From Vespa crabro (lineage: Eukaryota; Arthropoda; Insecta; Hymenoptera; Vespidae), in the NCBI RefSeq assembly GCF_910589235.1, contig NC_060965.1, positions 5,190,697 to 5,254,696 on the forward strand: DNA of 64,000 nucleotides. Direction: 5' to 3'. How positions within the stretch are numbered: the first letter of the stretch is position 1; every line of letters begins with the position of its first letter. Made by a program: the position numbers and the translations under genes. The notes beneath the pieces are model-generated. The model had not been told where the DNA came from. It made no database searches and saw only the letters and a program-made list of their open reading frames with translations. Shown piece by piece: positions 42,273-53,847 of the stretch.

Positions 42273-42739
42273 CCTGAGATGAGAATTATAATAAAGACCG
42301 AGGATCTTAACGGTTGCTACCGCTTTACTCGAAGTACTGAAGGATAGTACTATGAATTCGGATGCTCTTCTATCTCGAATCACAAGATACGTACTAGGTC
42401 GTTTTGATTGTGGAGGGGATAAAGGGTTGAAGGACGAGAGAATACCCAATGGTGCCTACGATCCTTTACTTCACGATGGTAGTGGTGGTAATGATGTGAT
42501 CGCAACCGATATTACTGGTACCCCAGTGGTGCTTTTGTTGGTAATAGTGCTGATGGTGGATTCGTTGACGTAAGTAACACGTGCTTTCCTCAAGCTCGAC
42601 AGAGAACGACTACCAGTCGACTAGTACGATATGCCTACTCGATCGTATTCCTTAACCATTTGGTTCATGCGCTTCTCGACCAAAGCTTTCTCTACCGTAC
42701 GATCCTTCTTTTTCTTTCGTCTCTACGCGCCATTTTCGT

Positions 42740-42792
42740 ACGAACCTTTTTTTCTCTCTTTTTCTCTCTTTTTCTCTTTCTCTTTCTTTCTT

Positions 42793-42827
<35 letters not shown>

Positions 42828-42845
42828 CTCTATCTCTCCTTCTTT
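42740..42845. repeat. CT/CTTT-rich run upstream of amon
   Basis: Imperfect pyrimidine run on the plus strand (purine-rich on the amon coding strand), between the coding start and the candidate promoter. Confidence 0.8.
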
Positions 42846-43079
42846 CACGTTATCACTTTTTTATCTTTCGATTGGTATCTCTCGAAAATAGAATTCAGAA
42901 ATATTCGAAAAGTGTATAAAATCGAGTTACTTTGATTACGGTGTAATTGAAAGGAATATTTATTTTGATAAACAAAAATATGACAACTAATAGTCAAAAA
43001 ATAGATTGCCGATATTGAAGAAAGACAAATGTTAAAGCGTGAAAAAATAATGGAAAAGTCGTTTCGACGAGTTTCAGGA

Positions 43080-43330
43080 GTCGTCGGCCGAACACTCGGC
43101 GTCACGTGACGTCATCTCGACATATCGATTCGATGAAGAACTTCCGATATTGTCTTCTCCCCTCTACTTTTCATACTGACGCATGCGTTCTCTTATTCGT
43201 CCTTTACAGGACACCGCCATTTTACTTTGCTCTCTATTGCGCCAATCACTGCGATCTACTGATCACTTCCAATCACTTGCATTTGTTTCGATCAGTTGGG
43301 GAAGTAAGCATCGTACATGCCCACTCTCGA
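43080..43330. promoter_or_regulatory. Probable amon promoter region with CLEAR/E-box, CRE and YY1-type motifs
   Basis: A locally GC- and CpG-richer stretch about 0.8-1.05 kb upstream of the amon start codon. It contains GTCACGTGAC at 43101-43110, a perfect palindromic E-box, overlapped by the full CRE palindrome TGACGTCA at 43107-43114. A YY1/Pho-type CCGCCATTTT lies near 43214. There is no obvious TATA box or other gene nearby on either strand, so assignment to amon is by position only. The two open frames here are not supported as genes. Confidence 0.45.
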
Positions 43331-44536
43331 AAAAAATGTATGGTTATTCCAAAAATATATGATTATACGTATAAAATTGGAAAAACTATATGGTGATATA
43401 CTTCGTATAGAATTTTTTGTTTTCGTTTCTGTTTTCCTTTTTTTTTTTTTTTCTTTGTTTTTTCGTGACAAGCTCGTGATTGGTCCGAACGTGATATTAT
43501 AACAATTTATAGCTATTGGACGAAACGAACGTTTGACATAAAAATAAGATGAGATCTAATTTCATAAAATATAAAAACTTCGTTTTGTTCTTTCTTTTCT
43601 TTTTTCTTCTTTTTTATTTTTTTTATTTTTTTAATTTTAATGAAACTTTTTTATTAAAGATGATAAGTACGCATGAGATATATTGCCGATCGATTAATGT
43701 TAGATGAGAATTTTACTTATGCTTCCATTCGAAAAATAGTTAATAGAAAATAAATTCTATTTTGTAATCATGAGGAGTATAAGAGTAATAAAATCTTATA
43801 ACTTTCGTTTGAAACAAATCTCGAATATACGTAACAAAATAGCGTTTGCTATATTATTTAATATGAAGTAGAAATAAAATTTTGATTTGATGTCTATTTT
43901 TATAAATAAATATTGGTGATAAAAGTGAGAATAGAAACGTATCGATTTGTATTTACATCCAGGATAATTCTTTCTTTTTAACCAAAGCAATCCATGCGTA
44001 AAACAAATTTTATTAGAAAATATTAAACAAATTATGTTGTCAGTTAAAAGAAAAAAATAAACCATAATTTACTGTATAAAAAGAAATTTCGAATATTTAA
44101 CATTCTTATTGTACAAAAGGATTACATCTGTTTCGCAACACTTAAGTCACTGACTTAAGATATATATTAATAACATTTTTCTTTCAATAATACAATATAA
44201 ATATACACTCTTATCTAATATGAATATTAATATATATATATATATGCATGTGGTTTGACGAAATTCAATGTTTGAATATGAGTTATTAACAATAAAATTA
44301 ATTTAACCCTTCATAAATACAACAAACAAATGCTATAACATAATAGTTAAAATATTCTTCATTTGTTTAACTCAAATACTTTGTAAAGGTAAGATGCAAA
44401 ATTGTCATTTCTATCTGCTATTTATTTGCACTGTAGTTTCATAGAACTTAATTTACTATGCAATTTGATAACAAATTTGCAAAGTATTAACTGAAGATAA
44501 ATTAAAAGTCCAAAATTTATAAAAAGAAACATTATT

Positions 44537-46470
44537 TCACCTTTGTACCCTCTTTGATGGTATTTCTGAAGTTATGGTTGATTTTACATTTATCTGCATT
44601 TTTCTTTTTGCTTCCAATCTCATTTTTGCTTCTAAACGTTTTTTTTCTATTTCTTCAGGCGTACACAATGTAGTCTGTGAATCTTTTGTATTTGTACTTT
44701 TGATCGCAGAGTCTCTTAATATAATTTTACTAGTATTAAGTGCATGCAGGCTTTCCTTGTCACTTATTGATTTAATATTTTTATTTGCATTTACGTTTCC
44801 ATTTGTTGTATTTCTACCACTAGTATTTACATATAATTTAGATGGCAAATTTGAAGAAGAAGAGTGTTTTATTATTTGACGTGAATTAGATGTACTAGGT
44901 TTTATATTTAAACTTGTAGTTTTTTCTTGTCCAAAATATGAATCCGATAAACTTCTAGTTTTAAAAAATTTTCTTCTTTCTGTTAGATTATTATTGACAC
45001 CAGAATTATTAACAAGTTTATTCAAACTATCCATAGAAGTCTGATTAAAACAACAACTGGTGGAATTATAGCTAACATTATTCGATTTTGTTATATTTTT
45101 AGTCATGCTTTTGTTCATTGAATTAGGATGTTTATAATTTTTTTCATTTTTATGTGTTGTAAATTCTGAATCTGGAAAAATATCATCATATTCTGTTGTT
45201 TCAGATAATAATTTGTCATCTTCTATACAAGTAGCTAAACAGTCATCAAAAGAATCATCTGGAATCTCAAATAATTCGGAACTATTATTTTTTACTGAAT
45301 TTTTCCAATTTTGTAGATCCCCATTATGAGTATTTATAATATTGTTATTTAAAGGAGATTGTTTTTTGATATCTTCTTTCATTTCTAATCTTTTTACATC
45401 TGTATCTATGTTTTTCTTACAATTAGGTGTATTCTTAGAATATGTCTTACAGAAACTACTAACATTTAAAATTAAAGAATTTTGAGAAAAAAGAGAGCTC
45501 TTTGAATTTTCACTCGAACTATTTGCACTTTTAATTTTTTCTTTCGTGACAGATGTATCTTTCTCTCTACTTCCATTCGATAAGTCAATTGTATTATTTT
45601 TTTTATTTATACACAGATTAAATTTTTCCTCTATTTCTTGACTACATTTCACCATTGAATCTTCAATTGATTCATCAAATAATTCTTCAAAACTTGTGCT
45701 TATTTTATTGTCAGAAATATTTTCTTCTAAAACAATTAGTACATCTGATTCATCTTTTCCTTGATGATTTTCTACTTTATCCTTATTATCGATATCATTT
45801 TCTATATAATCTTCATCATTACGCTGTATAGTTTTCATTTTTTCAGTCAATGCTTTTAATTCTGCAGCAAACTTTCCAATACTTTCTATATTGTCTGCTT
45901 TTACTAATCTCCTTCTTAAAGGTTTATGTAACAAAGGAGAATTGGAATTACGCTTCTTTTGAAGTATTCTTGTCTGTTTAGGTGTAGCAAGATGACCATT
46001 TTCATTTTTACTCTTAACAGATAAAGATTTGGTAGAATTTTGCCAATCCCAAGCAACTTCATTGCCATCTTGTGTACAAGGAACTGATATTGGGCTACAA
46101 TGATAATCAGGTTCAGGAGAATCTTCTGTACTATCTGTAAGATGTTTTTTTTGAAATGGTGTACTGTGACCTGGACGATCAACAATGTCATTTGAATTTC
46201 TTATTGGACTATTCTTATTGATTTCATTCTGTTTACTTTCCATTGACAATAAAGAATTATCTATAAACATATAGAAATGCTAAGAATCTAAAACCATAAG
46301 TTTTATTTTTATTCTGTCTATATTAGTTAACTTGCAATATTAAAGAAATAAAAAAATATATTATGAAAAAAACATTTATTACCATGATCTTCTTGTTCTA
46401 TTGGCTTTTGAAACTTATCTTTATTTTCTTCCAATTTATGCGATATCGTCGATTTTTTACTTCTACTCAT
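44537..46470 (-). CDS. ETAA1: ETAA1-like RPA-binding, ATR-activating protein; two exons
   Basis: Two coding exons, 46470-46383 and 46260-44537, join in frame across a 122-bp GT-AG intron to give 603 aa. The product is hydrophilic, rich in Ser, Asn and Lys and mostly disordered. Family evidence: a C-terminal helix at about 563-583 beginning TPEEIEKKR fits the RPA32-binding motif shared by ETAA1, SMARCAL1, TIPIN and UNG2. An early acidic patch with two Trp (W100 and W102, EVAWDWQN) sits where vertebrate ETAA1 has the Trp of its ATR-activating segment. A short coiled coil spans about 160-178. Two acidic-hydrophobic motifs, at about 224-238 and 362-381, resemble each other and could contact RPA70. 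In vertebrates ETAA1 is recruited by RPA to stalled forks and activates ATR. The protein is shorter than vertebrate ETAA1 (over 900 aa), and only the motifs are matched, so orthology is likely but not proven. A (TTA)n tract begins about 15 bp upstream of the start codon. Confidence 0.72.
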
Positions 46471-46504
46471 AATTATTCTTTATTAGTATTACTATTATTA
46501 TTAC

Positions 46505-46577
<73 letters not shown>

Positions 46578-47222
46578 GTTATTATTATTATTATTATTAG
46601 CCACTGTAATTATTATTATTAGTCACCTAAATACACTGGACAAATAATTTCTCATGAAAATTTATAAAACATAACTTATTTAAAAACTTTATTAATTATT
46701 TCTTAATCATTTCCTTTAAAATATACAACATAAGTTATATTATATAACAATAAAGAATAGGGCACTTATTTATTTTTCAATTTCGTACATTTGAAATTTC
46801 ATACGTCTGTGTTTATATCATTTTTTCAAAAACCGATTTTCTGACAAGCTATAACTTTGCGCATACCATAAATTATTAACTGTCAAAGAAAGATATATCG
46901 AAAGTGAATTTTTCGCTTCATTTAGTGCGCCCTCTGATAAAACACTAATAAAGCTAAAAGAAAGAAACTCATAGAGATGTTATTATTTATATAATATTCA
47001 TTAAAAAAAAAAAAAAAACACTGATAAACATAAAAATATACTCTGTTTAAATTATTCATAAAATCTAATAGATTTTGTTAATTAATTAGAAAAGCTTGAA
47101 AATTTTTATATATTGGCAACACTGATTCACATTCTGTTACAATAAACGAAGATCCTTCAAAGTTCGACGAACTTATTTTTTATACATTTCTTTTCAAATT
47201 TACATTTCATAATAAATAAAAT
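46471..47222. promoter_or_regulatory. Shared intergenic region of the divergent ETAA1-like and CDIN1 genes
   Basis: 752 bp separate the two start codons, so the genes probably share a bidirectional promoter. The ETAA1-proximal part is a nearly pure (ATT)n tract to about 46612. The rest is AT-rich with no TATA box or known motif that I can single out. The arrangement is seen directly; co-regulation is inference. Confidence 0.5.
46483..46612. repeat. (ATT)n microsatellite next to the ETAA1-like start codon
   Basis: About 40 trinucleotide units with few interruptions, beginning about 13 bp upstream of the minus-strand ATG (46470). Confidence 0.9.
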
Positions 47223-48924
47223 ATGCAGCTCGAATTGTATAATCAGATAATAACTTCAATCCGACAATTTCACGGATTGTCGAAGGATTGTGCAAAAATG
47301 TTAAAGGAAAAATACGACAAGTAGGTTAATCGTTTGTTTACAAAAATTATATTTATACTTGTAATTTATTTTTCACGACAACATATATTTAATTAATATA
47401 TATGCATTTGTATTTTATGTTTTATGAAAAACTATTTCAGTGACAAGTACAAATTACTTTACCTTTGTTTAGTGTGCCAAATAATACATTGTACAGTATA
47501 TTATCGTTAGAGATACAACAAAAGATGAAGATCAATCACACTAAAATGTTTGGTCCCAATAAAAATTATTATGAAAGGTAAGTGTATTCTATTTAACCTT
47601 GGAATTTAAAAGAAATTTTATACCTAAAGTAGTGTTGTATTTGAATTTTATTAACAGAAGGCTATATCTGTACAATCATAATATTAACGAAGTTTGCTAA
47701 AAACCTAACAAGTAATAATTACATACAAAATAAATAGGTAGGTAAACTAACAATAAGACTAACTAATAACAACTAACAATAGAATTCATGTTTATTAATA
47801 TTTTATACAATTAATCCTAAAAACATCATTACATATGTAATTATGTGTAATTATTGCATATCTAAATATTGCCTAGGATACCAACTATAAGTTATCTTGT
47901 AGTTTAATACTACTAGTATAAATTAAATTGGCTTTTTACATCAGAATCCTGAAAAGTACCATGACAGTCAACACGTTAAATATATTATTATTAATATTGT
48001 TATTAGATATGTTATTAATATACTTTATTTGTAATTTACAGTTACATAGAAGCTGTACAGAATGGAGAACCTATAGGGATCTTATTAAAAATGGCAAAAG
48101 ACATAGATGCACCACCAGCTTTATTAGCGCGTAATGTTTTAGAAAAACATTGTGGCCAGGAAGATTCTACTGGTAAAACATTTGTATATTAGTACAAACA
48201 TTTGTCATTAAAATATCATAAATTATATACTATACATTTTTATAGTTATAAACAAATTAAATTACTTTCTTTTAGTTTCTCGAAAGGATATTAGCCGACT
48301 TTTTAAGGATACAACTCTAATAGAAGATAAGGATCTATCTTATGAGGTGTATTTGGTAAAATCTCTTAGAATTATTTTTATATAATAACTTTAGATAATA
48401 TTTATTAATTATTTTTTATTATAGTGTATATTATACGATGATCTTTATGGACCGATAGCAGATGCTATGGGCAAGTATGTATTCTATTTGTTTTTCATCA
48501 AAATTTATTATTTATATTATATTAATAAGAAAATATTAGTTCGATAGGTCAAGAATATGAGATGAAATTACAGAATTATTTGATAGAACGGAATCTCGCG
48601 TTTCGTAACGAAGAACATTTACGATCAAGAGGATACGACAAAACGCCAGATTTTAAACTGGAAGTTCCTATTGCGGTGAATGGTTTCGTTGTTAATTGGA
48701 TTGAATCAAAGGCACGTTTTGGTAATCCTGAAATGCATCAAAAATATATAAAGGAACAATTTCTAAGTTATTGGAATAGATTTGGTCCTGGTCTCGTTAT
48801 TTATTGGTTTGGTTATTTGAATACTCTGAATCAACCCAGTGAGAAGAAATTTATTATTATGGATCATTTTCCAGAAGAGATCACGTATATGGATCCAAAT
48901 TCGATCAAACCAACAACATCGTGA
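47223..48924 (+). CDS. CDIN1: CDAN1-interacting nuclease 1 (C15orf41 family); six exons
   Basis: Coding exons 47223-47320, 47497-47577, 48042-48172, 48276-48355, 48425-48474 and 48540-48924 all have GT-AG borders and matching phases, giving 825 bp and 274 aa (human 281). The C-terminal half matches the family closely, with RGYDKTPDF, WIESKA and YWNRFGPGLVIYW blocks. The PD-(D/E)xK nuclease signature is visible as D184 (in TPDF) followed by E202-x-K204 (in IESK). The N-terminal part is helical, with less conserved segments. In humans the protein binds codanin-1, which handles histone chaperone ASF1, and mutations cause congenital dyserythropoietic anaemia type I. The role in insects is inferred to be chromatin-related. 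Exon 2 has two possible acceptors; the one at 47497 is chosen because the earlier one (before 47441) meets a stop. It is divergent from the ETAA1-like gene, and a 48-nt poly(T) starts 26 nt after the stop. Confidence 0.93.
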
Positions 48925-48942
48925 TTGTAAATAATATTATAG

Positions 48943-48950
<8 letters not shown>

Positions 48951-48998
<48 letters not shown>
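48951..48998. repeat. Poly(T), 48 nt
   Basis: Uninterrupted T run 26 nt after the CDIN1 stop. It could also be an assembly-length uncertainty. Confidence 0.9.
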
Positions 48999-49593
48999 CT
49001 CACAACTTTCACAATCGTATAAACATTTCAAACGAAATACATCCTTGTTTTTCTCTCTAATATACATGTAAATCCGTCCTTGAATAAGAAGAACTCGAAA
49101 ACTAGAGCACGGTGGCTGTAAACGGTAGAAACGCACCTGGGTTTGCCGCGCAAGCGAGATGATACGCTTATTTATATATCCAGCTGTGTTTGTCCGTAAG
49201 CGCCGCCGCTGTCGTGATTTCAAAGCCAGTGTGCAGTTTTCGGGCATCGGTTATCATCGTACGTACGGAATCAGGAAAAACGTCAGGAAATATTTAGGGA
49301 AAAACATTTCTCATTATTTTAATCGCGAATGTGAAAAGTGATATCGATATAAATTAATAACATTCGAATATAATTTAATTTTAATTCATTTTAACCGATC
49401 TATTTCATAATTTGCATTAATGTTTCTTTCTAACTTTTTTTTTCTTTTTCCTTTTCTATTTTTTTTTTTTTTTTAAGATGACATAAAATCTAAAATAAGA
49501 TACAAGAGATAAAGAAAAAGAGAAAGAGAGAGAGAGAGAGAGAGAGATAAAGAAAAAGAAAGAAATTCTAGAATAATTTATAATATTTTTATT

Positions 49594-49643
<50 letters not shown>

Positions 49644-50372
49644 TTTTGAAGTCGATATGCATAATTTTTATATTCATTCAAATCTTTCAAAGTTACGATA
49701 TCACTATTTCGCGAGTATGCGTGCTGATTGGTCGACAGTTTGAATTGTAGTGTTCGTTAAACTTTACATATGTAACATCAAAGTAACATAAAAAAGTGTT
49801 TCGTGAAAGTTCATTGGTGAAGCGAAAAATAAACTACGTTTTGCATAACAATAAACGTCTGCACGAGTACACGATAACGGCTCGTTTATCTGTCTCACCT
49901 TTTTCTATAATAAGTTGAATTTTTTTTTTTTTCGATAAGTCGTTATCAACGTGCGAACATCAATTATATTTATCGCTTCTTATCGATTAAATGATCAGTA
50001 ATAACGAATTTGATCAAGAGTATAAAACTTAATGACATTAACCGGCTTCTTTTGTGTGTATGTGTGCTCTACATTTGCTAGTTCAAGGTCTTTCGATACC
50101 TTGAATCGATTGAATTGTATGTGAAAGAGAGAGAGAGAGAGAGAGAGATAGAGAAGAGAGATATATAACCATTGCAAGATAACGCGAACGCAGACGCGTC
50201 AAGTATTCAGCATTGAGAGAGAGAAAAAAAAGAGAGATAAAAAGTCTCGACTGTAGTCTCGATGAGGAAACAAAAAAAAGGAAGACCGTGATGACTTCGT
50301 CCTCTTTGTCGACCACAAATAGATATCCTATTTTCAGCATCTCTCTTTTGGTGTGAGCGTTTTAAATTCATG

Positions 50373-50427
<55 letters not shown>
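50373..50427. repeat. Poly(A), 55 nt
   Basis: Uninterrupted A run about 240 bp upstream of the coiled-coil gene's start codon. No retrocopy was recognised before it. Confidence 0.9.
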
Positions 50428-50431
<4 letters not shown>

Positions 50432-50496
50432 CACTAATATGTACTTATTATGATTCAACAATCGTCGATCATTAAATATTTTTCTTTGTACTTTTT

Positions 50497-50527
<31 letters not shown>

Positions 50528-50667
50528 TTCGTCCAACTTGATCATAACAAAAATTGATATTTAATTTGAAGTTTTGCTCAGTTTCGTTTATTATTCGGTC
50601 ATCCCTTACAACAACCAACAACCAACAAATAACAACAATAACATCATCAAAAGGGGATATATAGAAT

Positions 50668-52351
50668 ATGTCTATAAATTCATCGAAACGTACGGGGAAA
50701 GATAACCTCACGAAACCGGCAATACAGTCTCAACTTGCCAGATTAAAAAGAGAGGTGAGATGACACGTAACTCGAAATATATATATATATATATTTCGAT
50801 ATATATATATATGTATATATATACATACATACATATCATATACATACATATCATATACATACATATTATATACATATACATATACATATCATATCATATA
50901 CGTATATATGTATATATGTATGTTATATATATATACATATATACATATATACGTATATATATTGCTTTGACCCCCTTTTTCAGCTTACATATCATTCGTA
51001 AGATTCGTTATATCGAGAATATAGCATAGTAATAGTACGTTTGTACAGTTATCTAATTTCATTGACTCCCTCCACCCTTCTCCAAACGTTCCCACGAAAA
51101 AAAAAAAAATACCAATTTGTCGGTCATTAATTCCGAAAAAAAAAAAGAAGTAATGTCATGTGAATTCTTTACCGCTTTGCAGGAAGAAGAAGAATTATGG
51201 ATATCGGGAGAAGAACTTTGTACGGAAGGGAGTAGCGATGAGGAAGATAACAAAACATCTTCTAAATCATTCTGTAGAACAAATAAAAATTATGATCCGC
51301 GTAATTCATTGGCCAGCGGTAGACATCATTGGATTGTATCGGATAATACAAAAGAAATTTCCGAACGATCGAACACCAATTCCGAAGGAAATACGATATC
51401 CTCGATAGAGATAATAAATTCATTGAAAATGGATACATCAAATACACGATCGAATTCTTCGATTGATTTGGAAATTAATGACGTTTCAATGGCAGACGAT
51501 ACGTGTTCGGATGTGATACAAGATGAGGAGGGACAAGGCCTTAAAGACTCTGAAATATCGTGGAAGGTTAACAGAGGTACCATCAGGTTACTTAATACAG
51601 GTGCAAACGCTGCTACCATGGAACCCGATAATAAACCGTAACAAATGGATTTTTCATCGGACATAGTATTTCTTAGAATTTAATCTTGTCAACAATCTTT
51701 TATGTATTTTTCGTCATCTTTTTTCCATTTTAATTACGACGATAATCTTCGTGTCGTCATAGTTTTTATGAATGTAATTCAAATCTTTCCACCACGATAA
51801 TATCGTGACGTAGTCGTAGAGTCATTTTCCTGAATTTTGATTGGACAGTTTAATTTAGTACGGCTCAATCAAAATTTTTTTAAGGTCTTACGTCATGATT
51901 TTTATTATATTTGGCTTCGTATCGTTTCGTTTCTTAGTTTTTCTTTGTAAATACAAATATTAGTTTTGAATTTATTACTGGTTCGATAATAGATAGATCG
52001 ACGAAAGAAACTTGGCAAGAAGATATAACTGAATTGAAAGAATTAACGCCATTAGGTTATCGGCGAGAATTTGAATTTTTCACGTGTTTACAAGAAGGTC
52101 TTCAAATTGAAGGTAATAAAAATTATATAGCATTTATTAAGAATGTCTTTTGAAATTTGGACGATTCATTGTAAGATAATCATGAAAATAACGGTAAAAC
52201 ATATCTGAAAAATGATCTTAATAAATGTGATTTGAAAAACATAAATACGATGAACGAGGAATTAGAAAAACAAATATCGAAGGTAGAGAGTTTGGATATT
52301 GCTATCAAAAAATTTGATAATAATGTAGAGGTAAATATATTCTGCAAGTTC

Positions 52352-52388
<37 letters not shown>

Positions 52389-53588
52389 TACATACATATA
52401 TATATATATACATATTAAATGACGATCGTGTCTAACTTATTTACTTTAATAAGTAAATCAGAGAGAAAACAAAGTATATTTAAGATGATTCTTAACACAG
52501 AAAGAGATGAAAGAAACTTTGTTATGTCAATATAAAAATCGTGAAAAATTGAAAGAGATATTAGAGAATGTACCACATGAAACTGGAAAATTAGCTGAAA
52601 ATACACAACAATTTTTTAGTTTGTACAATGAATATGCTGGCATATCCGGTAATAAATGAATGAACATTTACATATAATAATATATTATATATTATTAATT
52701 AATACCTCTTTCTTTTCTTTATTTATAAATAAGCACTTACGAATGTACGTGAAAGAATTAAGCATAATGACACGCGTAATACTGAAATTTCGAATAATCA
52801 ACAAACGTCGATAAAAGAAGAAGTAAATGCAATAAAAAATATACACGAACAATTATTAGAAACAAGAAAGAAAGGATATAAATTTAATAAGAAGAATAAA
52901 ACAGTATATTTTATTTGTTTCTTTACGAGTTTTTATTTTGATAGGAATTTAATAAAAATATTAATATTAACAGTTAGTCACATATCAGTCAAAAATGTTT
53001 CCTAATACTACTTATAAAAAACAAAGAATGGCAATGTTGTTTGGAGATATGATTGATAAGAATGACGACATTATCCATTCTAATAATAATCCTTACTGTG
53101 TTAATGATGAAGAAAAGAAATTATTACGTGAATTAAGCGAAAAAATTTCAGTGAGTGATTCAAATATTTTAACATAATTTAAAATATCGTTAATATTTTG
53201 TAAAATGATAGATACTACAAAATGATAAAAATTATAAAAAGCCTGGAATACAAAAAGATATGCAATTGTCATCAAATATATGTAATGCGCATTCAATAAG
53301 TAAGCCAGTTAACACTGTATCAACAATAAGTACTTTGCAAAATGTAGATGAAGAAATTCTAATAGAATTATTAGAAGATTCGAAAATAACAATGGCTTCA
53401 TCTGCTGATGGTAACAAATAATAACGTCTTCTAAAAAAAATTGATGATTCTTTCATAACTTTTCTCTCTTATATAAAATTATGTCGTACAAGGATAAGAA
53501 ATAACATATATATATATAATCTCTAATAAACGTCTTTTATTTTATGCTATTTACAGAAAGATTAAAAGTTGGAATTGAAGTTAAATAA
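50668..53588 (+). CDS. Coiled-coil protein, possibly FSIP1-related; nine exons
   Basis: Nine exons join in frame: 50668-50754, 51183-51576, 51993-52112, 52176-52330, 52501-52648, 52734-52903, 52974-53150, 53212-53410 and 53557-53588 (1482 bp, 493 aa). The N-terminus is basic (about 1-29), followed by an acidic, Ser/Asn-rich segment (30-160) and a largely helical C-terminal two thirds. The heptad-like stretch 215-275 ([19 protein letters not shown] onward) and the later [10 protein letters not shown] and [11 protein letters not shown] segments recall the order of helices in fibrous sheath-interacting protein 1. The resemblance is weak and from memory, so no symbol is given. There is no catalytic motif, signal peptide or membrane span. 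Exon 7 could also start at 52989 (both acceptors keep frame, differing by five residues). Exon 3 could not start at the AG four bases later without breaking frame. It converges on the XAP5 gene with 259 bp between stops. The short 32-bp final exon ends in a TAA overlapped by AATAAA. Confidence 0.8.
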
Positions 53589-53589
53589 A
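53584..53589 (+). terminator. AATAAA overlapping the stop codon of the coiled-coil gene
   Basis: The hexamer spans the last bases of the reading frame and the TAA (53586-53588). If used, the 3' UTR would be only 10-30 nt. Other signals may lie further on, before the XAP5 terminal exon at 53848. Confidence 0.3.
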
Positions 53590-53847
53590 TAATATTTTAT
53601 CTTACAAAGTTATAATTAATTTGTCAATATAAAAACACATTCATACTACATTTAAATATAAACAACTTGAATACTTTGTCACTTATCTAATTTAGACAAA
53701 AGTAGAATGAACAATATGTTTTAAATATTAAATGCCAAAGACAGTTACCTACAAAGTATTTTAATCTATTATGTTATATAATATTTATAAAACATTAAAC
53801 ATAATATTTTCTTGATTTTTACAATCTTCTATACAATTTAAAATGTA
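53589..53847. other. Tight convergent intergenic space
   Basis: 259 bp between the stop codons of the plus-strand coiled-coil gene and the minus-strand XAP5 gene. It is AT-rich with several polyadenylation-like hexamers. The two 3' UTRs must be very short or overlap. Confidence 0.6.

Larger units (their letters stand above)
42273..44536. other. Interval between amon and ETAA1-like gene
   Basis: Besides the promoter-like block at 43.1-43.3 kb this holds an amon upstream region with moderately GC-rich sequence (42300-42700), a CT/CTTT-rich run at about 42740-42845, and AT-rich sequence from 43400 onward that should include the 3' UTR of the ETAA1-like gene. The frame upstream of amon stays open to 42449, but nothing in that extension resembles a convertase. 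No RNA gene was recognised. Confidence 0.6.
48925..50667. promoter_or_regulatory. CDIN1 3' region and probable promoter of the downstream coiled-coil gene
   Basis: Starts with a 48-T homopolymer (48951-48998). A GC- and CpG-richer block at about 49100-49290 is the best promoter/first-exon candidate for the gene starting at 50668. Further on are GA-rich runs (49518-49550, 50128-50160), an (AAT)n run (49597-49640) and a 55-A homopolymer (50373-50427). Short open frames here have no recognisable protein. Confidence 0.4.

Noticed and set aside
41646..42449. A 267-aa minus-strand open frame
   Set aside because: Only the segment 42120-42272 is amon exon 1. The rest is intron read-through through AT repeats, after a proper GTGAGT donor.
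42273..42449. In-frame upstream Met giving amon 59 extra N-terminal residues
   Set aside because: It would bury the hydrophobic signal peptide internally. The Met at 42272 gives a standard secretory start.
43106..43396. A 96-aa plus-strand frame in the amon upstream region
   Set aside because: It resembles no protein, lies in the promoter-like CpG block and has no splice partners.
46363..46647. Plus-strand frame ending in poly-Leu
   Set aside because: It is antisense to ETAA1-like exon 1 and then reads the (ATT)n repeat.
50373..50427. Poly(A) as the tail of a processed pseudogene
   Set aside because: The preceding sequence (50170-50370) shows no coding similarity and no flanking duplication was found.
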